NCBI GenBank assembly: GCA_018396565.1
Contig: JAGTQO010000030.1
Span: 1-14,461 of the forward strand
Direction of reading: 5' to 3'
DNA length: 14,461 bases
DNA from: Candidatus Bathyarchaeota archaeon
GTDB lineage: Archaea; Thermoproteota; Bathyarchaeia; 40CM-2-53-6; RBG-13-38-9
How positions within the stretch are numbered: position 1 is the stretch's first letter; each line of letters begins with the position of its first letter. Both the position numbers and the translations under genes were made by a program. This document shows, piece by piece, positions 7,390 through 13,786 of this stretch. Under the pieces are notes generated by a model. That model made no database searches, was not told the origin of the DNA, and saw only the letters and a list, made by a program, of their open reading frames with translations.

Positions 7390-8419
7390 ATGAACCCCCA
7401 GCAAACTACTTATTCTTTGCAAGCTCAAAATCTTCTCGTGGCGACGAACAATTCTCAAAGCCTCATAGCGAATCCAGAAGTCTTGAAAGAGCATTACATA
7501 CCTCCAGAACCGTCATGCAGAGAATCTCAGAAGAAAGAACTAGCCTTTTGATTGCATATGCCATGGAAAATCCGGAACCGGGAAAACAGCTTTAGTCAGA
7601 TATGTTTTGAACCAAGTTAATGAGAATACTGATGCTTTTGCCTTTTACGTGAACTGCTGGAAGAACAAAACCCTAAACCTTATTTTGGATAGACTGGTAG
7701 AACAAGCTGGAATCATTCTATCTGAAACTAGCTACTCGGCAAAGCTTGCAAGGCTGAGAAAGAGGACAAGAGATAAACCGTGTGTCATAGCTCTAGATGA
7801 AATAGACAAGCTGGATATAGAAGACCTTAACGATGTTCTGTACATGCTAAAAGGCTTGGGTAAGGTTGGAGTTATCTGTATCCTGAACACGAGAAGATAC
7901 TTTCTGGATATGGATGGAAGGATAACTTCTAGGCTTAGCTTCAAATCAATTAACTTTCCGCTATACTTGAATGAAGAACTGTTAATTATCTTAAAACAGA
8001 GAATCCACGATTGCAAAGCACTGTATCCAAACAGCTATTCAAGAGAGACTATTGAGAAGATAGCCGATCTGGCTTGTGGGGATGCGAGGATAGCTATTCA
8101 AACTCTGAGAAATTCTGCACTCATCGCTGAAAAAGCAAACAAAACCAGAATTACCGATGAAGACGTTGAGAAAGACTATGAGGAATCCCAGGGGATTAGA
8201 AGAAAGTACTATCTTGAGAATTTACCTCACCACAGACTTATAATTGAGATTATGAAAAAGAATCCTGGCATAACTTCTGGCACATTCTATAGCGCTTATA
8301 GAAAAGAAGCCGAGGCTCAAAGGCTGGTTCCTAAGTCTGTTGGAACATTCAGCAATTACGTTCAGGGTTTGATTCGACTGGGTTATCTTAAGGCTGAAAG
8401 AGGTGGGTTCATAGTATAA
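7390..8419 (+). pseudogene. Orc1/Cdc6-family replication initiator, frameshifted before Walker A
   Basis: Two frames together give an Orc1/Cdc6 AAA+ protein. The first, from ATG 7390, reads 53 residues including NPEVLKEHYIPPEP and CRESQKKELAF, the conserved N-terminal helix, and stops at TGA 7549-7551. The second is open from 7544 and begins FDCICHGKSGTGKT (Walker A, 7565-7588), then IALDEIDKLD (Walker B), a sensor-1 ILNT, ITSRL, GDARIAIQTL (sensor 2) and a C-terminal winged helix (NPGITSGTFYSAYRK to GGFIV). The +1 join occurs at TTT TGA. Compared with relatives, about 10 residues between the RE helix and the Walker A strand are missing, which favours a small deletion. The part from TTG 7607 alone would lack Walker A and could not bind ATP normally. 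It would act in origin recognition for a plasmid-like element. Confidence 0.82.
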
Positions 8420-8580
8420 TATTAGATAGATTTGGTAACCAAACTAGCGAGTTGAAGTTTCGAGCTTACCTGGCGCCGACCGATGAAGTACCTCTAATAA
8501 TCGGGTTTAAAGATCTAATGGATAGATGTGAGCTTCAATTTAATTCAAAATCCCTTACCGGCTATGTAGAGATCGTTTGA
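8398..8580 (+). pseudogene. Retropepsin-like (clan AA) protease C-terminal fragment
   Basis: A frame open from 8398 to TGA 8578-8580 encodes a coherent peptide that includes LDRFGNQTSELKFRAYLA, then PTDEVPLIIGFKDLMDRCEL and LTGYVEIV. The PLxIGxxDLxxxxxLxF pattern followed by a final beta strand resembles the C-terminal half of archaeal retropepsin-like aspartyl proteases. The N-terminal catalytic DSG/DTG half is absent. The only in-frame ATG is late (8518), and the fragment starts inside the 3' end of orc1/cdc6. I read it as a truncated gene remnant left by a deletion or recombination joint. The family assignment comes from pattern only. Confidence 0.4.
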
Positions 8581-8700
8581 ACCGCTAATTATTTTATTTC
8601 GATATCCTGACCCATTTTTCATTAGACATAGAAAAGTGCGCGCATAAGAAAATGGCAACCAAAAAGGAACTAAATTTCATTTTTGATACAAAACGAATAT

Positions 8701-8713
8701 GTTCAAATCCCTC
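8701..8713 (+). repeat. Partial copy of the tRNA-Val T-arm (possible att remnant)
   Basis: GTTCAAATCCCTC matches 12 of 13 bases of 6536-6548 in the tRNA (GTTCAAGTCCCTC). The match ends before the acceptor stem, and the 5' T-stem strand is not conserved. Elements that integrate at tRNA 3' ends often duplicate the segment from the T-loop onward, so this may be a decayed attachment site. Chance similarity to a B-box-like sequence is possible. Confidence 0.25.
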
Positions 8714-8945
8714 GAATTATAATTCATGCTGTCACCGGTCGGCCACCAGTACTTGACTCTAAGAGAGGCTATTCAATTTTCGTGTTCCAAAAAATTACTT
8801 TACAAATTATGTCTTCAAATGCGGAGAGTTAAAACCGATAAAAATAGGGTGCGAGATAGATGATTTCAAGACAACAGTTCGATCAGTGGAAAGAGAAATG
8901 AGATTTCAAACTCATGAAACTCAGTATGGAAGATTACTTTAAAGC

Positions 8946-8965
8946 GTTTAATTTTGCTGTTAAAC
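8946..8965. terminator. Perfect 6-bp inverted repeat, terminator- or operator-like
   Basis: GTTTAA (8946-8951) and TTAAAC (8960-8965) flank an 8-nt loop, followed by AATTTTAG. It begins four bases after the stop of the decayed frame ending at 8942. The stem is A+T rich and weak, so the role is uncertain. Confidence 0.3.
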
Positions 8966-9181
8966 AATTTTAGAGGTGTGGTCTAGTAGTTGTTGAATGG
9001 GAAAAGACTAAGCGAAGGGAGATAGAAAAATGGGTTACGCAACAACCCAAAATGAATGGAATCGCTTAAAATCCCTATTTTCTGAATCGGATACCATTCT
9101 TGATTCTCAGTATGAATAGGACAATAGTCGGAGAATTAGAAATCTCGTTTTCTTTTTGATTTTTTAAAGGAGGTGAGGTAA

Positions 9182-9423
9182 ATGGATAAAATAGAAGCTC
9201 TAAGCGAGAAAGATTTCTTGGAAAAAGCCATTCAGCTATTGGATTTTGCTGAGAGCATTCTGGAAAAGTATCTATCAGAGAACGGCTTCGCCGATAAAGA
9301 GGAGCTTGTAAAATTCCTAGTTGAGAAGGCCTTCAGCAGAGATGAAGCTGAAAACTGCTTTCACGTCTCGTCAAGGGCGAAAGGTTGGAGTACATAAAGG
9401 ATATGCTCTTCCATCCAGGCTGA
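9182..9423 (+). pseudogene. Small helical protein of the actin-like unit, with a -1 frameshift
   Basis: A very strong SD (AAAGGAGGTGAGG) precedes ATG 9182. The frame encodes MDKIEALSEKDFLEKAIQLL onward, mostly amphipathic helix, and as it stands stops at 9397 (71 residues) after an unlikely tail (CFHVSSRAKGWST). In the -1 frame the sequence after EAE continues naturally as LLSRLVKGERLEYIKDMLFHPG and stops at TGA 9421. Adding one base in the AAAA run at about 9349-9353 restores an 80-residue protein in exactly 81 codons. I therefore think one A has been lost, by mutation or sequencing error. The family is not recognised. As the first gene before an actin-like ATPase it could be an adaptor or DNA-binding partner, which is speculation. 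Confidence 0.6.
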
Positions 9424-9597
9424 AAATAGCTATCCCCACTCCAAGGGGCTTCTCTCCAATGCCGAGCAGGAGGGGCTATATGCTTCCAGTAATAGTTTCA
9501 AGAGCTCCGCCGAACATGCATTATCTGAAGTGGCATAGAAGGCAGTTGGGCTATCCTCCTCACTAGTATTGAATTAAAAGTGGGGGAGGTGAAACAC

Positions 9598-9771
9598 ATG
9601 AAGAAGGTTTGGATCCTCATAATGGGCGATAAGGAGTTAGCTAAGGAAATCGCCCAGAGGATTGGAAAGGTCCTGAAAACTGAGTGGAAAGAGTACCCGC
9701 TATTCGATAAGCAGAGGAGGCAGATCGATGAAACCAAGACGGAGCTCTACACAACGCTGGTAAGGGAGTAG
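9598..9771 (+). CDS. Small protein of unknown function, second gene of the actin-like unit
   Basis: A 57-residue protein from ATG 9598 with a strong SD (GGGGGAGGTGA) just upstream. In-frame GTGs at 9580 and 9589 are rejected because the SD would lie inside the gene. The sequence MKKVWILIMGDKELAKEIAQ suggests a beta strand followed by a helix with a glycine turn, then a charged helix to the C-terminus (RRQIDETKTELYTTLVRE). No known family is recognised. It ends 56 bp before the actin-like ATPase ATG, and the 174-bp gap before it carries no convincing gene. Codon usage matches the flanking actin gene. Confidence 0.6.
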   Translation: MKKVWILIMGDKELAKEIAQRIGKVLKTEWKEYPLFDKQRRQIDETKTELYTTLVRE

Positions 9772-9788
9772 ATCTATCCGTTCCCCGC

Positions 9789-9823
9789 GGTGTTTGTAAC
9801 ACCATTTTTTTCTTCAAGGTGTT
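9789..9823 (+). promoter_or_regulatory. Mutually exclusive hairpins over the actin-gene ribosome-binding site
   Basis: Three segments alternate: GGTGTT (9789-9794), AACACC (9798-9803) and GGTGTT (9818-9823). The middle can pair with the first (loop TGT), making a 6-bp hairpin followed directly by ATTTTTTT, which is terminator-like. It can also pair with the third (14-nt loop), which would bury the SD AAGGTG just before ATG 9828. The pairing is exact in both cases. A regulatory switch is inferred. A simple terminator plus a chance repeat is the alternative. Confidence 0.45.
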
Positions 9824-9827
9824 CTTT

Positions 9828-10745
9828 ATGGCTAAAGTTATAGACTTGGATATAGGCTCCGGTTACACGAAGTGCTTTGATGGAGACAGCAGGATAATCT
9901 TTCCAAGCATCTACGCTTACAGACAGCCAACCATATGGGAGGATGCCGCTGAAACGATAGAAGGGGTTGGTGAGAGGGCCCTGGAGATAGCCAGGTATCC
10001 GAACGCGATAAAGCTCTACCCCATCTTGGATGGCAAGCCCCAGCATGGAGCACTCCTGAAGCTTGCAAAAGAAGCCATATGCAGGCTCAAGCTCGATCCT
10101 TCCGACGCTGTTTATTTGGTCTCAGGCTTACCCTACGAGACTGGAAAGCAAGAAAGGGAAAGGGTAAAGCAAACACTTAAGGAAAATTTGAGTTTAAGCG
10201 AAATAGCCGTTTATCTCCACTCACTTGGAACCTTATTCGATCTGGATCTGGACAGCGCTACGATAATCAATGTAGGTCATGGAACAACGTAGATCCTAAT
10301 CGCGGAGAAGCTCAACATACTAGCCGGGGCTTCTCTGGCGTTAGCATGCGACTTCATCCTCTCAAGCTTAGCCGAATACGTGCAGGCAAAACATGGATTC
10401 AAGCCAAGCATGGAGAACATCATGAGCCTAGCGACGGGGCATGTTAAGGGCATATCCGCTTTCGGAGGAGCAAAGGTAGCTAAGAGGGATGTGGAGGAGA
10501 GGATGAAGGTCGGCGTTGCTCAACTGGCTGAGAAGATCTGCTACGATGCCCGCTACCTGCTCGCTCAGCTTCCAGCAAACCTGGAGTGCTCCAGGAGGAT
10601 CGTTCTCTCAGGCGGTGGATCCATGATTAAAGGCATGAAGAAGGCTGTGGAAGAAAATCTCGGCGTGAAGGTTCTGGTTCCTAGCAGCCCGATATTCAGT
10701 AATGTTCGAGGCTTCTACAAGATAGGGTTGAGGCTCTATGGGTAA
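9828..10745 (+). pseudogene. Actin-like ATPase (ParM/Alp/Ta0583-like) interrupted by an in-frame TAG
   Basis: One frame runs from ATG 9828 to TAA 10743-10745 (305 residues) with a single TAG at codon 155 (10290-10292). The phosphate-1 loop is DIGSGYTK (residues 8-15). Phosphate-2 is INVGHGTT (147-154), directly before the TAG. The adenosine motif is VLSGGGSMIKG (259-269). The size and layout fit single-domain-pair archaeal and plasmid actins such as Ta0583 and ParM, which polymerise to move DNA. Conserved sequence resumes at once after the TAG (ILIAEKLNILAGASLALA), so GAG to TAG is a likely origin. Asn148 stands where ParM relatives usually have Asp in phosphate-2. An SD (AAGGTG) 6-7 nt before ATG 9828 supports that start over ATG 9819. 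Confidence 0.85.
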
Positions 10746-10777
10746 AATAAAAGTGGTTAAGAAAATATCTGTTAGGC

Positions 10778-10806
10778 TTTAGAGTCTCCTCTAGAATTTT
10801 GTTTTT
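10778..10806 (+). terminator. Intrinsic terminator-like hairpin after the actin-like gene
   Basis: TTTAGAG (10778-10784) pairs with CTCTAGA (10789-10795) around the loop TCTC, with one T-G pair, followed by ATTTTGTTTTT. It lies 33 nt after the actin stop on the plus strand and marks the right end of the accessory unit. It touches the stop of the convergent cupin gene. Confidence 0.65.
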
Positions 10807-11137
10807 AGGATTTTACCATTATGAGTAGCATCTTGAACTTCTCCACTGCTTTTAATGCGTGGGGTTCGTTCGCAGGCATCAATATTGTCTCGCCTTCGCG
10901 TAGGAGATATTTTGATCCCGATATGGTGACCTCTGCTTTTCCTTCGATGATGTATATCAGAGCGTCGTATGGTGCTGTATGTTCGCTGAGGCCTTGGCCC
11001 TCATCGAATGCGAATACTGTTACTGTCCCTGTATCCTTGTCGATGAGAGTTCTGCTGACGACCGCAGCTTTCTGGTAACTTGCAAATTCACGGAGGAGAC
11101 CCTTGACCTTCGCCTCCATTCCTCCAATATGATCCAT
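10805..11137 (-). CDS. Small cupin-domain protein
   Basis: A 110-residue single-domain cupin. Motif 1 is around GLSEHTAPYDALIYIIEG and motif 2 around PANEPHALKA, with the usual GETILMP between them. The His of SEH and the His of EPH could bind a metal, while the second motif-1 His is replaced by Thr-Ala, so metal affinity may be altered. The substrate is unknown. It starts at ATG 11137 with an SD (GAGGTGA) about 6 nt upstream, and lies 15 bp downstream of the DUF438 gene on the same strand, so the two are surely one operon. This kind of cupin often accompanies hemerythrin or DUF438 proteins, which suggests a shared redox or small-molecule response, by inference. Confidence 0.85.
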   Translation of the reverse strand: MDHIGGMEAKVKGLLREFASYQKAAVVSRTLIDKDTGTVTVFAFDEGQGLSEHTAPYDALIYIIEGKAEVTISGSKYLLREGETILMPANEPHALKAVEKFKMLLIMVKS

Positions 11138-11152
11138 TGAAGATTCACCTCA

Positions 11153-12376
11153 TCAAGGCCAGTCGAGTAGCCTCTTCTCACCTTCAAGCCTCTTTATATC
11201 TGTGATGTCTTGGGTGACCTCTAAGCAGCCTAGATACTCTCCACCCTTTCCACGGATTGGGAAGTAGCGGATATAGATGAGTCTATCTTTTAGTCTTATC
11301 CAGAAGTCCGCAGACTCTCTGAGGCCTCTTCTGAATTCGTCCAGTATCTTGTTCACCGCATGTAGGCTCTTCTGGGGGTGGCATTGCTGAACTTTCCTTC
11401 CGAGAACAGCCTTGGTCCTGACGAATATTCTATCCTTTGTTTGACTATAGTAGCGGACAGTATCATCCTTGTCGACGTATGTTATTTCTACTGGTAGGGT
11501 ATTGAATATGCTCTCTATCTCTTCTATGGAGAGTTCACCTGTCTCGAAAGCAACATTTCTAGATGCAGCCCCGCTCACAACCTCCTTTGAAAGGGTCATT
11601 GCCATCTTCGCCGGTTCAGGTGTAAAGATGAAGTATCCCAACTCGTCGAATTGGCTTCGAATGCTGGGCCATTCGTCTTCACCTATCACCCTTAGGGCTG
11701 TTGGGAATAGGATGTTGTTCTCCTTATAGAAATGGTTTGAGACTGTTTCAAGTATGGAGTTTGAAATTTTCTCTAGATTAGCCTTAAAGTCTTGGAACTT
11801 CATGCTCTGACGGTTGGCATGGATGTTTTGAAGGTTCTTCTTCAAACCCCTTATCTTATCATGCTCCATCCACATGATAGCCGGCGGCTCCACTATGCCA
11901 TGCTTCTCAAGATGGGGGAAGAGAACATTCTCTTCCCTGAGATAGTGACTCTCCTCACCCTTCAATCTCTCCTCAATATCCTTTAGCCGCATAATCTCTT
12001 CATCGGCGACTTTAGGATCCTCCACCCCAACCAGTCTCTTAACAACACTATTGTGTTCAGAAACTAGTTCACTTATTAACCGATGCTCCTCCTGAAGAAT
12101 ATGTATCGGATTCCCTGGGGGCGGTGTGGCCCTCACCCTCTCCAAGGCCTCTCTGAATATTGATAAGTGGACATCGCATAGCTTCTGTATATCATCCCTA
12201 GATACACCTTCCCTTATAAGCTCCTCCTCGACTCTGGCGATCTCTGAGGCGTCGGCATGCCCTATAACATCCTTAAACTCCGCCTTGAGGGTTTCAGGGT
12301 CAGCACCCTCATGCAACTTCCTTATCAGAAGCTTCAGGAGTTCCTTCTTGTCTTTCGACTTACCAAATTCCTCCAT
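11153..12376 (-). CDS. DUF438 - hemerythrin HHE - PAS sensor protein
   Basis: A 407-residue cytoplasmic protein in three parts. Residues 1-~80 form DUF438 (LLKLLIRKLHEGADPE, REGVSRDDIQKLCDVH). Residues ~90-232 are a hemerythrin-like four-helix bundle with diiron-type ligands HILQEEHRL (His98), ESHYLREENVLFPHLE (His144, His155), MEHDKIR (His172) and SNHFYKENNILFP (His215). Residues ~285-395 form a PAS domain (LPVEITYVDKDDTVRYYS, ending YLGCLEVTQDITDIK) with the family's usual tail RLEGEKRLLDW. Such proteins are taken to sense oxygen, nitric oxide or redox state. No output domain follows, so it may signal by protein contact. The gene is first in a two-gene operon with the cupin. Its upstream gap has TATA-like sequences at about 12417-12440. 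Confidence 0.92.
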   Translation of the reverse strand: MEEFGKSKDKKELLKLLIRKLHEGADPETLKAEFKDVIGHADASEIARVEEELIREGVSRDDIQKLCDVHLSIFREALERVRATPPPGNPIHILQEEHRLISELVSEHNSVVKRLVGVEDPKVADEEIMRLKDIEERLKGEESHYLREENVLFPHLEKHGIVEPPAIMWMEHDKIRGLKKNLQNIHANRQSMKFQDFKANLEKISNSILETVSNHFYKENNILFPTALRVIGEDEWPSIRSQFDELGYFIFTPEPAKMAMTLSKEVVSGAASRNVAFETGELSIEEIESIFNTLPVEITYVDKDDTVRYYSQTKDRIFVRTKAVLGRKVQQCHPQKSLHAVNKILDEFRRGLRESADFWIRLKDRLIYIRYFPIRGKGGEYLGCLEVTQDITDIKRLEGEKRLLDWP

Positions 12377-12503
12377 CGAACATATACCACCAACATCGAC
12401 ACATTATTTTTGATCGCTGATATTAATATGTGTTTAAACCACTAAATGTTGGGGTAGAGATTGCCCGGCAAGGAGCCTCTGAAAACTAGATCAACCATCA
12501 GAG
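12377..12503. promoter_or_regulatory. Divergent promoter region, DUF438 operon / Toprim gene
   Basis: 127 bp without a gene. TGATATTAATATG (12417-12429) and GTTTAAAC (12432-12439, a perfect palindrome) are the TATA-like candidates and could serve both directions. For the minus strand they lie 40-60 nt before ATG 12376. No SD is close to ATG 12504 on the plus strand. Confidence 0.35.
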
Positions 12504-13061
12504 ATGGAGCTAACTGCAGCCACCAATTTTTTTAGTGGGGTAGAAAGTTTGAGGGAAAAGGGCACGAGTAAGGTCGATGATAGAGGTAAAGAGTATGAGG
12601 CTTTCAAGAGTATTGAGAAGCTAATTTTCGACATGAATCACACCGTTGACGCCGCGGTGGTTGAGGGCCCACATGACATGAAGACCCTGCGCCTCATGGG
12701 TTACAAAAGGCCTATAATACCATGTTCCAAGCTGAGTCCATCAAGGATTGTCGACCAGATTGCGAAGAGATACATGATTGTGGTTGTTCTTACAGATTTT
12801 GACAGTAAAGGAGAGGTTATGGGTGAGAGGTTAGAGAGCCTCCTCAAGGATAGAGGTGTGAGGGTGGATCGGTCCTCAAGAAGACACTTTCGGAGACTGC
12901 TCAGAAGGATAGACTTGGACACTATAGAAGGGATATACCGGTTGAAGATGAAGCTTTTCCACAGTAACCGTTCACACCATAATTCATCTCATGATTTGGA
13001 TTGTTCGGCTGGATGCCGCTTCACATCAACGTATACTTTTACATCCATCGTAGATCGATAA
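12504..13061 (+). CDS. Stand-alone Toprim-domain protein
   Basis: Up to 185 residues. The Toprim core spans ~45-140: VDAAVVEGPHD carries the catalytic-type Glu54, and VVVLTDFDSKGE carries Asp98 and Asp100 of the DxD motif, followed by a basic stretch (RRHFRRLLRR). Small archaeal proteins of this type are related to the Toprim of DnaG and RNase M5 and are thought to act on nucleic acid, but their function is not settled. The start is uncertain. ATG 12504 has no SD, whereas TTG 12549 follows GTGGGGT by ~8 nt and would remove 15 poorly conserved residues. The last ~35 residues after MKLFHS look unconserved and may be an extension beyond the family's usual end. Confidence 0.78.
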   Translation: MELTAATNFFSGVESLREKGTSKVDDRGKEYEAFKSIEKLIFDMNHTVDAAVVEGPHDMKTLRLMGYKRPIIPCSKLSPSRIVDQIAKRYMIVVVLTDFDSKGEVMGERLESLLKDRGVRVDRSSRRHFRRLLRRIDLDTIEGIYRLKMKLFHSNRSHHNSSHDLDCSAGCRFTSTYTFTSIVDR

Positions 13062-13124
13062 TATTCTGAATCTTTAATGGAAAGGCTTAACAGTCTCTCT
13101 TAGACTTTTGAAGATATTGGGGTT

Positions 13125-13131
13125 GAGGTGA
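13125..13131 (+). promoter_or_regulatory. Ribosome-binding site deciding a TTG start
   Basis: GAGGTGA lies 7 nt before TTG 13139. No ATG or GTG is available before the conserved WLGHACF sequence except the GTG that is already codon 4, so the SD supports TTG as the start of the UPF0173 gene. Confidence 0.6.
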
Positions 13132-13138
13132 GTATCTG

Positions 13139-13786
13139 TTGGTCGATGTGGCTTGGCTCGGACATGCATGCTTCACGCTTGAGGAGGGGAAGAGACTTAT
13201 CTTCGACCCATTCAGGGATGTCGGTCTTCCAGAGCCTAAGGTCAAGGCTGACATAATACTCTGCTCACACAGCCATTCAGACCACAATAACGTAAGGCCG
13301 GTCAGACATGAGAGGAGCATAGTTCTCGAAGGTTTTGGAGGAGTCAAAGATGTTGACGGGATATCTATTAAGGGAATAAACACTTTCCATGATGAAGCCA
13401 AAGGATCGGCAAGGGGTAAGAACACCATATACGTGGTTGGCTTTGGAGGACTCTCGTTCTGCCATTTGGGAGACCTTGGGCACATATTGACCCCATCACA
13501 GATAGATGAAGTTGGACCTGTCCAAGTCCTCTTTCTACCTATAGGTGGCTACTACACCATAGGTCCAGTAGAAGCTAGGAAGGTTATGGAGTCTCTCAGA
13601 CCTCCAGTTACAATTCCGATGCATTACAGAATCCCTGGGATGTCATCCATCTTCGACTCCTTGATTACACTGGACGACTTCATACGCAGGGAAGACAATG
13701 TAAAGAGGCTCGACGGTCCAAGATTCACCATAAATAAAGAGAACCTACCTGAGGAGCCCACATTGATCATTCCCAAGCTCAGCTGA
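13139..13786 (+). CDS. UPF0173 family metal-dependent hydrolase (metallo-beta-lactamase fold)
   Basis: A 215-residue protein from TTG 13139 (MVDVAWLGHACFTL). The metallo-beta-lactamase signature HSHSDH (His44, His46, Asp48, His49) is followed by FHD (His84), CHLGDLGH (Asp112 and two histidines) and PMHY (His162), all as in the UPF0173/YtnP-like subgroup. The full zinc-ligand set is present, so the enzyme should be active. The physiological substrate is unknown; relatives are called beta-lactamase-like hydrolases by fold alone. It lies 77 bp downstream of the Toprim gene on the same strand but has its own SD. I find no sign of truncation. Confidence 0.92.
   Translation: MVDVAWLGHACFTLEEGKRLIFDPFRDVGLPEPKVKADIILCSHSHSDHNNVRPVRHERSIVLEGFGGVKDVDGISIKGINTFHDEAKGSARGKNTIYVVGFGGLSFCHLGDLGHILTPSQIDEVGPVQVLFLPIGGYYTIGPVEARKVMESLRPPVTIPMHYRIPGMSSIFDSLITLDDFIRREDNVKRLDGPRFTINKENLPEEPTLIIPKLS

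Larger units (their letters stand above)
8581..9181. other. A+T-rich stretch with decayed coding fragments, no intact gene
   Basis: About 600 bp without a convincing gene. Several short frames read like protein but lack proper starts: 8763-8942 (plus strand, includes FTNYVFKCGELKPIKIGCE), and a piece around 8972-9068 (includes LVVVEWEKTKRREIEKWV). A 29-residue frame with ATG 9030 after a GAAGGGAG sequence ends at 9119. A 13-nt tRNA-T-arm-like sequence sits at 8701-8713 and a hairpin at 8946-8965. The tract 8585-8700 is strongly A+T rich. Being beside orc1/cdc6, this could hold an old origin, but I see no clear origin-recognition-box repeats. Confidence 0.5.

Noticed and set aside
7359..7595. 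78-codon frame overlapping the start of orc1/cdc6
   Set aside because: The other frame in the same place encodes recognisable Orc1/Cdc6 N-terminal sequence, so this frame is a shadow.
9321..9566. 81-codon frame rich in Pro/Arg after the first small gene
   Set aside because: No SD, overlap with the strongly supported small gene, and no recognisable motif. A second frame in the same stretch is equally open. I treat 9424-9597 as non-coding or decayed.
10290..10292. Pyrrolysine at the actin TAG
   Set aside because: TAG serves as the terminal stop of several conserved genes in this window, actins are not known pyrrolysine proteins, and GAG to TAG is a simple explanation.
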